DNA of 64,000 nucleotides from Catenovulum adriaticum (lineage in GTDB: Bacteria; Pseudomonadota; Gammaproteobacteria; Enterobacterales; Alteromonadaceae): the NCBI RefSeq assembly GCF_026725475.1, contig NZ_CP109967.1, positions 496,001 to 560,000 of the forward strand. Reading direction: 5' to 3'. The position numbers and the translations under genes were made by a program. Below the pieces are notes generated by a model. That model was given only the letters and a program-made list of their open reading frames with translations, was not told the DNA's origin and ran no database searches. This document shows, piece by piece, positions 25,751-34,057 of the stretch. How positions within the stretch are numbered: position 1 is the stretch's first letter; every line of letters begins with the position of its first letter.

Positions 25751-27715
25751 TTATTTTTTCTCTAAGCTTAAGTGTTTCAAATTTATCACAAAATGATCGG
25801 ATGGTTCTGAGTTAATGTACTGTTCTAACGTCAAAATTAAACAAGAGAATCGATTAATAAAGTTAGTCTCTGAATCTAACTGACTCGTGATATGGCATTC
25901 ATCTGGATTCACATTAGATATTAATAAACGATATAAGTTAATTTGCTGGATAGTTATATCTTCTCGCCTTGCCAAAGCATCCGCATTAGATAAACGAAAA
26001 AAATCTTCAATTAATCGCATTGCCGGCCATTGCCAACTATCAGCCGCTTGTTGATGCTTAACTAACCAATGCTTGGCCTGCTGCATTGCATTACCCCAAG
26101 CATTGCTTTGGTTAAATTTTTCATATGCCTGTTTTTGGCTAATAATAGCCTCTGCAGAAAGTTGAACTTGTGCATCCATTAAACTTAAGGCAATTAAATC
26201 AAGCCCAGATAGTTGCTTAAATAAACTAATTTCAGAGGCTTGCCAATCTCGTGCCAAAAAACGACTTTGAATCAACCCTAATAAATGAAATTCAGTAAAT
26301 TCTCGATAATTTTTAGCAGATAAAATCTGACTGGACCAAATTTTTTGAGGGTTATTTTGTGTTAGAAATGCATGTTCTTTTTTGTAATACTCAAACAATA
26401 TATCAAAATTTTCGACCTGATCAATGGCAATGGTTTCAACTTCAAACTCAGAGGCTGAATTCAGGGTGATTAATTTATAAGCTGGGCTATATGCAGCGAT
26501 GGACGGCGCTTGAATATTAAATAAAGCATTGCCTTTTTCACCCTGATACACCGACGAGTCATTAATATGCATATGCCCTGCAATATGGAGTTTAAGCCCA
26601 GTGTCAGCAAAAGTTTTTAACGTCTGCTCAAGTGGAAATCGACGTTTATTAAAAGTATCTTTGCCTGCGAAATGCGCCAGATATTGAGCGGATTGATCAT
26701 AAAAATCCCCTAGCGGAAAGTGACTAAATGCGATTAAGGTTTTGTTATGAGCTTTGGCTCGTGTAACCACAGTTTTTATCCAGTCAATTAAAAACGCTTT
26801 ATTATGAATAACCGAGTTAAAACCTGCATAGCTGGAACCATTTAATAAGTCACTGTTTTGCAGCTGACTGATTTTATTTAAATTTTGCTCGAATGACTTA
26901 GGTTCATAAACGTTGGCATCAATCGACAATAACCAGAGACCTTTTATCGGTTCTACCAAATAACTTAAATCTGGCATTTGCATGCAATTATCACTATCAG
27001 CACATAATGAAAATTCCCTTTTCACTAATGCCGCAGCCTGCTGACCTTTTTTTACATTATAATCATTTAACGAATAGTCAGAAAAAGGGGTTTCAAAATA
27101 TAAATCATCTTTTCTTGGCGAAAAACCAAACTCGCCTAATGAGTCAAATAGCCCCTGATAACCCATTGCACTTAAATTATCGTTACAATAATCTGCTTTA
27201 ATAGGCTTGGTTTTGCAAGCTGAATGCTGCAGACTATAAATTGAATATTCCTGCCCTTGGGCATTTAAAAAATCGGCTTTACCATGTGCGCTTTTCCAAG
27301 GTTTAGCCGGATCATGATTACCTGGAGATAGATAAAAGCGCATTCCATAACGCTGTTCATAGTGAGCAAATAATTGTTTTAATTTTTGTAAGTGTACAGG
27401 TTGACCATCGTCACTAAAGTCACCCGGTAAAACAACGAGTTTTATACCTTTTTTTGCTAAATCATCCAACGCCGTTATAAATGCAAAATAAGGTTCGTTA
27501 AAAAGGCGAGTTGAATTAATTTGGGCTCGCATACTACGTACCAACATGGGTATTTTAAATCCAGATTGATCATCAAGATTCAAGTTTGCATAAATGTCCT
27601 GGAAATGGATATCCGGCAAGAAGGCAATTCGAGTATTGACTAAATCATTTGCAAAAGCTTTAACGGTTAACAAGCAAATAAATCCGGCCAGAATAGCCTG
27701 TTTAAACAATTTCAT
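25751..27715 (-). CDS. Secreted calcineurin-like metallophosphoesterase
   Basis: Binuclear-metal phosphoesterase with a signal peptide ending VKAFA. The metal-binding motifs occur in order: D35-x-H37 (LPDIHF), GD99 in PGDFSDDG, GN133-H134-D, SHFPLGD, and GHMH in HIAGHMHIND. The C-terminal 200 residues are helical with no recognised domain. Family members hydrolyse phosphodiesters or phosphomonoesters, and acid-sphingomyelinase-like enzymes belong to the same fold. The start at ATG 27715 follows AAGGTGAG; the GTG at 27724 is inside that site. It lies 43 bp after the PI-PLC-like gene in the same operon under a LacI operator, so a phosphorylated glycan or lipid headgroup substrate is likely. Confidence 0.85.
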   Translation of the reverse strand: MKLFKQAILAGFICLLTVKAFANDLVNTRIAFLPDIHFQDIYANLNLDDQSGFKIPMLVRSMRAQINSTRLFNEPYFAFITALDDLAKKGIKLVVLPGDFSDDGQPVHLQKLKQLFAHYEQRYGMRFYLSPGNHDPAKPWKSAHGKADFLNAQGQEYSIYSLQHSACKTKPIKADYCNDNLSAMGYQGLFDSLGEFGFSPRKDDLYFETPFSDYSLNDYNVKKGQQAAALVKREFSLCADSDNCMQMPDLSYLVEPIKGLWLLSIDANVYEPKSFEQNLNKISQLQNSDLLNGSSYAGFNSVIHNKAFLIDWIKTVVTRAKAHNKTLIAFSHFPLGDFYDQSAQYLAHFAGKDTFNKRRFPLEQTLKTFADTGLKLHIAGHMHINDSSVYQGEKGNALFNIQAPSIAAYSPAYKLITLNSASEFEVETIAIDQVENFDILFEYYKKEHAFLTQNNPQKIWSSQILSAKNYREFTEFHLLGLIQSRFLARDWQASEISLFKQLSGLDLIALSLMDAQVQLSAEAIISQKQAYEKFNQSNAWGNAMQQAKHWLVKHQQAADSWQWPAMRLIEDFFRLSNADALARREDITIQQINLYRLLISNVNPDECHITSQLDSETNFINRFSCLILTLEQYINSEPSDHFVINLKHLSLEKK

Positions 27716-27758
27716 TTTTCTCACCTTTTTCAGAATTTTAAGTTTTAGCTTTTACCAG

Positions 27759-28859
27759 TTACTGCTGCGGAAAATTGATCCATTTATCAGATTCAAAACT
27801 CACTTTAAAATTATCTCGTTCTGACTGAGGTGAATTTAAATAATAATCGGTAGAAATAATTTGAGCCCCACTTAAAATAGCCGCATTAACTCTTTTATAG
27901 TTTTGATTCATCGCGTCACTGGTATTGGCATCAGAGCGGGTTCGAACAATAAAACCTAAATCAACTAACCGCTGGATCTTATCAAATTGAGCAATTGGAT
28001 TATTCACAACAAAAATAGCGGCTCCGGGATCATCTTCCTCAAAGCTTGCAAATAATGATAAACCTGAGAGATTTTTATTATTACCTCGATAACGTGTTAA
28101 TTGCTCAGCAGATGCATCTAACAAAAAGATAAATTTGCCACGCATCTCGTTGAGGCTAGGCCAACCTTGATGTTTAACCGCTTCAGGTAAAGATGCATAC
28201 TCCCTTTTTAATTTATCAGGTGTATAAAGTTTATTTTTAAAGCTGTTCACCAACAGCTGGTCAAGCTTGCGAAAATCTTGTGGGGTAAAACGCTGTGGTT
28301 TTTGACCTTTAACAATACGGTTTTCACTTTCTTTTATATTCATTAATACAAATATGGGTAAATGATTAGAGTTTTGAGCTGACCAAAGGTTTAACTGTTT
28401 TAAACAATCAGTAAATAAAACACAGTGACTCATAAAATCAATATCAGGCTTGTGCATTACTTTAAAACCGGGTTGAGCTAACGCTTTGTTTTCTTGCTCG
28501 GTTAATAATGGTTTCTGAGCAATATTTTCACCTAAAGGGTTTAAAAAATACCCACCTATATCATCTTTTAAAATATCTATTTCGAGCTGCCTAAGTCCCA
28601 TATTAAGCTGAGTTTCTAAATCTGGGTGTGAATAATTTAACGCTTGTGCTAATTGGCTATTTTCAGATTTAATAAAATCGAATACCGACGGTGGAATCGC
28701 TCTTTTGTAACTATTATGCGAACCTAATATTTGAATCTGATTCAGCTTTAAATCCAGCGGCATATTTTGATTAGCATTAACAGCGCCCCTAAATAAAAAA
28801 CAACTCAATATAAACGAATTAAATATCAATTTAAAAAAAAGGTTATATTTTAATTCCAC
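27759..28859 (-). CDS. Secreted PI-PLC-like phosphodiesterase (Ca2+-dependent PLC-C1 type)
   Basis: Member of the phosphatidylinositol-specific phospholipase C superfamily, TIM-barrel fold. The N-terminal hydrophobic segment (FFKLIFNSFILSCFLF) is a signal peptide. The characteristic LGSHNSYKR gives the first catalytic His (H48), RQLEIDI gives E93 and D95, and FKVMHKPD gives the second His (H136). The C-terminus has the expected barrel segments (FIVRTRSDA, IISTDYYL). A GTG start at 28859 is chosen because AGGTG lies 5 bp upstream and because longer starts would place the LacI operator inside the gene. It is first in an operon with a metallophosphoesterase. Cleavage of an inositol phospholipid or GPI-like headgroup is inferred. 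Confidence 0.82.
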   Translation of the reverse strand: MELKYNLFFKLIFNSFILSCFLFRGAVNANQNMPLDLKLNQIQILGSHNSYKRAIPPSVFDFIKSENSQLAQALNYSHPDLETQLNMGLRQLEIDILKDDIGGYFLNPLGENIAQKPLLTEQENKALAQPGFKVMHKPDIDFMSHCVLFTDCLKQLNLWSAQNSNHLPIFVLMNIKESENRIVKGQKPQRFTPQDFRKLDQLLVNSFKNKLYTPDKLKREYASLPEAVKHQGWPSLNEMRGKFIFLLDASAEQLTRYRGNNKNLSGLSLFASFEEDDPGAAIFVVNNPIAQFDKIQRLVDLGFIVRTRSDANTSDAMNQNYKRVNAAILSGAQIISTDYYLNSPQSERDNFKVSFESDKWINFPQQ

Positions 28860-28927
28860 ATTTACACCTATAATATAATTTTGGATGAAAAACTTAATCG
28901 AATTGAATCGGTTAACATTCACACAGT

Positions 28928-28943
28928 TTGACACCGGTGTCAA
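28928..28943. promoter_or_regulatory. LacI operator between PI-PLC-like gene and lacI-type gene
   Basis: A perfect TTGACACCGGTGTCAA is centred between the divergent PI-PLC operon (start 28859) and the LacI regulator gene (start 29070). It can control both, which is typical for autoregulation. Confidence 0.75.
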
Positions 28944-29069
28944 ATAAACTAATATAGACAAATAAACAATATGTTACAATAAGTATAAAGTCATATATAA
29001 ATAGTATTGACGCCTCCCAATCAAATATAGCGACGTTCAATACCGTTAACATTTCAAATCAGAGTAAAA

Positions 29070-30098
29070 ATGAAAACGACAACCATAAATGATGTAGCCA
29101 AACAAGCTGGTGTCTCAAAAAAAACCGTTTCTCGGGTGATTAATAATGAAGCTAATGTCAGCGAAGATACACGCGCTAAAGTACAAAAAGCCATTGTAGA
29201 GACTAACTTTAAACGTAATCCACTTGGGATGGCTTTAGCTAAAAATCGCTCATTATTTATTGCCCTACTAACGGATAACCCCAGTCCAGGTTATTTAATG
29301 AAGCTGCAAAAAGGAATATTACAAAGCTGTACTGAAGAGCACATGGGGTTGTTTTTATATGATTGCAGCTATAACTCTAATAACTTGCTAAAAGAAATTG
29401 AAGAATTTATCGACAACACCTTGGTTGATGGTTTTGTGCTTGCGCCACCTATTTGTGACAAACTCGAATTATTAGAAATGCTAAATCGAAAAAATATCCA
29501 ATATATTAGAATTGGCCCTAGCTACAAACACCAAGGCGAGTTTGTGGGTTTAAACTACTATAAAGCCAGTTATGATGTAGCTAGCTATTTAGTTCGACTG
29601 AAGCATACAAATATTGGCTACATTAAAGGCCATCCAGATGAAGAATCCAGCACCATTAAAGAAAACGGCTTTAAACAAGCTTTACAAGATAATAAAATTA
29701 ATTGGGACAGTCGTTTAGTCGCCCAAGGTTATTACACCTACCAATCGGGTAGAGATGCTGCCGCCTTGCTGTTAAATAACAAGCCAGCACCCACCGCAAT
29801 ATTTGCATCCAATGATGAAATGGCAGCAGGTGTACTTTACGAAGCACAAAGTAGAGGCATAAAAGTACCAGACGAGCTTTCCATATGCGGAATAGATGAT
29901 ATTTCAATTACGACCAAAGTATTCCCAAATATCACCACTTATCGCCACCCGCTCGTTAACATTGGCTACAGGGCTGCAGTATTGCTTATTAACCGCCTCA
30001 AAAATAAACAAAGCAGCGCCCCGTACGGTGATTCTAAAAATAATGAAACCTTTGACGGTGAATTAGTCATTAGGGATTCAACCGCCAGCATAAAATAG
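29070..30098 (+). CDS. LacI-family repressor of the inositol/mannoside regulon
   Basis: Transcriptional regulator with an N-terminal LacI HTH (TINDVAKQAGVSKKTVSRVINN, about residues 4-26) and hinge (NPLGMALAKNRS), followed by a periplasmic-binding-protein-like sugar sensor (about 60-330) with the usual PTAIFASNDEMAAGVL and DELSICGIDD elements. LacI proteins bind palindromes centred on CG, and the six TTGACACCGGTGTCAA sites nearby have exactly that form. It is divergent from the PI-PLC operon and probably autoregulated. The effector is unknown; an inositol-containing or uronate product is plausible. The start is set by CAGAG before the ATG. Confidence 0.92.
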   Translation: MKTTTINDVAKQAGVSKKTVSRVINNEANVSEDTRAKVQKAIVETNFKRNPLGMALAKNRSLFIALLTDNPSPGYLMKLQKGILQSCTEEHMGLFLYDCSYNSNNLLKEIEEFIDNTLVDGFVLAPPICDKLELLEMLNRKNIQYIRIGPSYKHQGEFVGLNYYKASYDVASYLVRLKHTNIGYIKGHPDEESSTIKENGFKQALQDNKINWDSRLVAQGYYTYQSGRDAAALLLNNKPAPTAIFASNDEMAAGVLYEAQSRGIKVPDELSICGIDDISITTKVFPNITTYRHPLVNIGYRAAVLLINRLKNKQSSAPYGDSKNNETFDGELVIRDSTASIK

Positions 30099-30149
30099 CT
30101 TTAATCGAATCCGGCTTAAGCTTATACCCGTGTTACTTCAAGATACTGA

Positions 30150-30184
30150 GCTCAATTAGCTTAAAATAGACCCGCTAATTGAGC
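30150..30184. terminator. Bidirectional terminator
   Basis: Perfect 11-bp stem GCTCAATTAGC / GCTAATTGAGC with a 13-nt loop, then TTTATTAAAAAATTTT. It separates the convergent lacI-type and AGE epimerase genes. Confidence 0.7.
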
Positions 30185-30220
30185 CAAGTTTATTAAAAAA
30201 TTTTGCTAAGTTAGACTTTA

Positions 30221-31408
30221 TTACAAACCTTTTAGCACTTCAAAACAAGCACCTAAGGTGTGGTAATCACACTTAGCGCCGGCTGCACTTTTTTGATTTG
30301 AATACTTTTTATTATCTTGCGTTAAAATGCGAAACCAAGCACCAAACTCATGATCCACCATGTGATCCCAGCTGTATTGCCAAAGTTCATTATATGAAGT
30401 GAGGTACTGCTTATCGTCTGTGGCTCGATATAAAATAATAGCAGCGGCAAAACTTTCAGCCTGAACCCAAAAATATTTATCTGCATCACACCAGTTTCCA
30501 TCTGGATCAAAGCCGTACACTAAACCGCCGTTTTTATCATCCCATGCCAGCTCATATGCTTGATCAAACAAAAATTTAGCCGTTGTTACTAACTGATCAT
30601 CTGGTGAATATTGATTAATCGTTAACAACAACTTAGTCCATTCGGTTTGATGCCCTGGTTGAAACCCCCAAGGCCGGTATAAATTTTTAGGATCACCTTT
30701 GTTATAATCCCAATCAATCTCAAAAGTGGGCGTAAAATGCTCCCAAATTAAGCCTTTTGTATAATTTGCTTGGCGCTGTGTAATATTCTCAGCGACTAAT
30801 TTTGCACGGGTTAAATAAGCTGGTCTTTTAGTTGCTTCATACGTGGCAATCAATGCTTCGCATAAATGCATGTTAGAATTTTGCCCACGATAATCACTTA
30901 ATATGCCCTCTTCGCTTAATTCATCTGCATATAAGCCATATTCTGCTTGCCAAAAGCGTGTCTCTAATAAATTAAACACATTTTCAATTTGCGCTGAACA
31001 ATCTCGAACACCAGATTTATGAGCTGCAGCATAGGCTAATAATACAAATGCATAACCATAAGCCTGTTGGGTCATATCAACGGGTTTATGATTTTCAAGT
31101 GTCCAAGCGTATAATTCTTTATCTGCCTGCCAGTGCACGTTTTCCAAATAATCTAATCCATGTGCTGCATAAGATTTATATTTTTCTTCATTTAAATATA
31201 AACTGGCCAGTGCATAATTGACAATAATCCGGCTACTACTAACAAGTTGGCGAAAACCTGGATTAAAGTGCTCGCCATTATCTAAATAATTTTGATAATA
31301 ACCACCGGTATTATCAATCACTCTAGTATCATAAAAATCTAAAATGGAACGTATGTGATCCACTATAAAGGATTTAGAAATAAAATTTGGATATGTCTGA
31401 GTATTCAT
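30221..31408 (-). CDS. AGE-family epimerase/isomerase (mannose isomerase-like)
   Basis: Cytoplasmic (alpha/alpha)6-barrel enzyme of the N-acylglucosamine 2-epimerase superfamily, 395 residues. Conserved segments are RGQNSNMHLCEALIATYEAT, PGHQTEWTKLLL and CDYHTLGACFEVL; these His residues correspond to the catalytic and binding histidines of the family. Members isomerise mannose or sulfoquinovose, or epimerise cellobiose or GlcNAc. The PGHxxEW motif is typical of the mannose isomerase/YihS side, but the substrate is not determinable. It is last in a four-gene operon (22 bp after the symporter gene) and probably acts on the monosaccharide released inside the cell. Confidence 0.85.
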   Translation of the reverse strand: MNTQTYPNFISKSFIVDHIRSILDFYDTRVIDNTGGYYQNYLDNGEHFNPGFRQLVSSSRIIVNYALASLYLNEEKYKSYAAHGLDYLENVHWQADKELYAWTLENHKPVDMTQQAYGYAFVLLAYAAAHKSGVRDCSAQIENVFNLLETRFWQAEYGLYADELSEEGILSDYRGQNSNMHLCEALIATYEATKRPAYLTRAKLVAENITQRQANYTKGLIWEHFTPTFEIDWDYNKGDPKNLYRPWGFQPGHQTEWTKLLLTINQYSPDDQLVTTAKFLFDQAYELAWDDKNGGLVYGFDPDGNWCDADKYFWVQAESFAAAIILYRATDDKQYLTSYNELWQYSWDHMVDHEFGAWFRILTQDNKKYSNQKSAAGAKCDYHTLGACFEVLKGL

Positions 31409-31430
31409 TTTTTAAACCTTAATTTGTTAT

Positions 31431-32921
31431 TTATATAGAGCTTTGCCCACGTGCTTTTTTAGCCATTTTATTGCCCCAAATATATTGGTACTCCCAGCCC
31501 GTGAGTTGCTCAATAACCGCTTTTGTTTCAGCATTTGCATCTTGCTTATCCCCACCCGCTTTCAATCTATGTACTTCTTCCACTAAAACAGCATGATTAA
31601 ATTTATTCAATTTAAATTTTAATGCGCCATATAAAGCTAATAAAGCCAAGCAAGTCGGTGCCAATATAAATAACCAATAAATTCCATTCGTGGTTTCCAG
31701 CGTTTGAGTTTCAACTCCAGATTCATAACCAAAAGCTTGCAAACCAATACTCGCAATTAACATAGCGGTGGCTTGGCATACTTTGCGTCCAAGTGTCATC
31801 ACACCTGAAAATATCCCAGCTCGACGTTTACCCGTTAAGGCTTCGTCTACATCTGGAATCGAATTAAAGATCACCCAAGGGATTAAATAAATACCACCAC
31901 GCGCCAAGCCAATAATAACGGCCCCAATCAACACAATCATCATTACATTATTTTCAATGCCCGGCACAAATGCAAAATACAGAATACTGGTTAACATTAG
32001 CACAATCGCAATTGCAAAAGCCTGAGCGTTGCCAATTCGTAGCGCAATCCAAGTAAATATTGCGACCCCAACAAATTGCATTGCAGTCATGACACTAAGT
32101 GCGGTGCCGCCTTGAGTTGGCGTAATATTAACCACTAACGTCATGTAATGCATAAAGAGCGAGCCAAAAATATCTAATGCAACAGAGCCACCGATATACA
32201 TCATTAAATGAAAACGAAACGATTTAAGTTGAAAAGTCGTCGCCATTTCTTTATACAAATGAACTAAGGTTTGACCAAACGTATCTTTTTTTTCTGGAGG
32301 GGGTAAATCAGCTGGATCTAATTCCCATGTATATTTATATATAAATATCCAGGGTATGGTAAATATTACAGCGAACAGGCAACCTATATAGAAAAATGCT
32401 TGAGCTTGATCAGGTACAAAAGCCATAATCTGACCAGGAATAAAAGTTACAACAAAAGCGGTAATTTGACCAAAAATCATCCGGCAACTGCTCATTTTTG
32501 TCCGCACATGATAATCTTCGGTCATTTCATTTGGTAAGGTGCTGTATGGCGTCATCACCACAGTATTCATAGTATTGAATAATAAATAGGTAAACAGGTA
32601 ATAGGTAAAATCTAACCCTGATACAAACATTAAACCAAACACTAATAAAAATGGCGCCCCAAACAAAATAAAGACTCGACGGCGACCAAAACGAGTACGA
32701 ATATTATCGGTAATATAAGCCACAATAGGGTCCGTAAACCCGTCCCAAACTTTTGCAATGGCAAAAATTAAACCAGCCTCAATCGGTGATAAACCAGCTA
32801 CTTGAGTGTAAAAATACAGCATCCATAAGCCAATGATGGTACTGGCACCACTACCAAAAATATCACCCGAGCCCCAAGCTACAATATTTTTCCAACCCAC
32901 TTGTCTATTTGAATTTGTCAC
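31431..32921 (-). CDS. GPH-family (MFS) sugar:cation symporter
   Basis: Inner-membrane transporter with about 12 hydrophobic segments. The glycoside-pentoside-hexuronide signature is present in the N-terminal half (GWKNIVAWGSGDIFGSGAS; KVWDGFTDPIVAYITDN, then RTRFGRRR between TM2 and TM3). The start is GTG at 32921, with AAGGG upstream; no better ATG exists. The gene lies 17 bp after the GH105 gene, so it imports a short uronate-containing saccharide that the cytoplasmic GH105 then cleaves. Specificity cannot be predicted. Confidence 0.92.
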   Translation of the reverse strand: MTNSNRQVGWKNIVAWGSGDIFGSGASTIIGLWMLYFYTQVAGLSPIEAGLIFAIAKVWDGFTDPIVAYITDNIRTRFGRRRVFILFGAPFLLVFGLMFVSGLDFTYYLFTYLLFNTMNTVVMTPYSTLPNEMTEDYHVRTKMSSCRMIFGQITAFVVTFIPGQIMAFVPDQAQAFFYIGCLFAVIFTIPWIFIYKYTWELDPADLPPPEKKDTFGQTLVHLYKEMATTFQLKSFRFHLMMYIGGSVALDIFGSLFMHYMTLVVNITPTQGGTALSVMTAMQFVGVAIFTWIALRIGNAQAFAIAIVLMLTSILYFAFVPGIENNVMMIVLIGAVIIGLARGGIYLIPWVIFNSIPDVDEALTGKRRAGIFSGVMTLGRKVCQATAMLIASIGLQAFGYESGVETQTLETTNGIYWLFILAPTCLALLALYGALKFKLNKFNHAVLVEEVHRLKAGGDKQDANAETKAVIEQLTGWEYQYIWGNKMAKKARGQSSI

Positions 32922-32938
32922 AATATAGCCCTTTAAAT

Positions 32939-34045
32939 TTAGTCTTCAGAAAATGAATCAACAATCCATTCGCCTTTTATTACTTCGGTAATACACATCA
33001 TGGCCAATGCTTGCCCATAAGGTACGGGCGTATTAGGGATATCAAAATAGTATTGAATATCATGCCCCATTGCAGTGCCATCCGACGCTTCAAGTAAAAT
33101 ACCGCGTTCGTCTATCCTATCCACTATCGCTTGAACGCCTTTTAACGCGGACTGTTTAACTTGCTCTACATCTTCTGGGTTAATTAGGTTTAAACGAGAG
33201 GCGCATAACATGCCGTAACAAATCCCAGCCACGGCGGAAGACTCTTGCGGTGACATATCATCGTCTAATACCGTATGCCACATGCCATTTTCGCTCTGCA
33301 ATTTAAGCAACGCTTGGATTTGCATATTTAGTAATGAAATTAAATGCTGCTTAATGGCTGGATTAATGACCTCACCCACTAATTGAATTAACTCAGGAAT
33401 AGCAACAGTAATCCAAGCATTGCCGCGTGCCCAAAATGCTTGGGCAAAATTATGTTTGTCAACTGCAGTCCAGCCATGGAACCAAAGCCCTGTTTTTTTA
33501 TCTGCTAAAAACTGAGCGTGAGCTAAAAATTGAAGTTCTGCTTCTTCAATTAAATCTTGACGATTAAGTAACATTCCGGCTTTTGCTAAAAATAAGCCAG
33601 TCATAAACAAAGTATCGTCCCAAAGTTGACCTTCATTTAAGCGCTCTTTAACCACGTGTTGAAATCCACACCCTTCAACTCTAGGTAAAGACGTTAATAA
33701 ATAATCCGCCCACTCCGCTATCAACTGATGCCAATCAGTTCTTTGCTTTTGTTCTGCAAGCAAAGCTAACGTAATCATAGGTGCAGTTGTATTGATTTGC
33801 GGTTGAGGTAAACCTTTATCAATTTGGCGTTCAAACCAATTCTCAAGCGCATCAATTAAATTGGCTTGGTTTGCATCGTTTGCGTATTGATACAAACCAT
33901 ATAAACCAACACCTATTTCCCACTCCCATTCTTCAAACTCAATACGAATAGCTTCATTAGAAAACGGGTTAAAATTGCCTATACCTTTTAAGCTACATAA
34001 ACCCGAACTTAATTGTTGAAGCAAGCTAAGATATTTATCACTCAT
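32939..34045 (-). CDS. GH105 unsaturated uronyl hydrolase
   Basis: Cytoplasmic (no signal peptide) (alpha/alpha)6-barrel enzyme that hydrates and removes the 4,5-unsaturated uronic acid left by a polysaccharide lyase. Visible signatures are EWEIGVGLYGL, QLWDDTLFM with the catalytic Asp (D143 or D144), and GLWFHGWTAVDKHNFAQAFWARGNAW. The length of 368 residues is normal. It is second in the operon, 12 bp after the toroid gene. It implies that the imported substrate comes from a lyase reaction on a uronate polymer such as rhamnogalacturonan, ulvan or a glucuronan. GH88 is the alternative family; the WARGNAW pattern favours GH105. Confidence 0.9.
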   Translation of the reverse strand: MSDKYLSLLQQLSSGLCSLKGIGNFNPFSNEAIRIEFEEWEWEIGVGLYGLYQYANDANQANLIDALENWFERQIDKGLPQPQINTTAPMITLALLAEQKQRTDWHQLIAEWADYLLTSLPRVEGCGFQHVVKERLNEGQLWDDTLFMTGLFLAKAGMLLNRQDLIEEAELQFLAHAQFLADKKTGLWFHGWTAVDKHNFAQAFWARGNAWITVAIPELIQLVGEVINPAIKQHLISLLNMQIQALLKLQSENGMWHTVLDDDMSPQESSAVAGICYGMLCASRLNLINPEDVEQVKQSALKGVQAIVDRIDERGILLEASDGTAMGHDIQYYFDIPNTPVPYGQALAMMCITEVIKGEWIVDSFSED

Positions 34046-34057
34046 ATACTATATTCA

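Noticed and set aside
28860..28961. Longer N-terminus for the PI-PLC-like protein from TTG 28961
   Set aside because: It would put the LacI operator inside the coding region and push the signal peptide 35 residues in; GTG 28859 has a ribosome-binding site.
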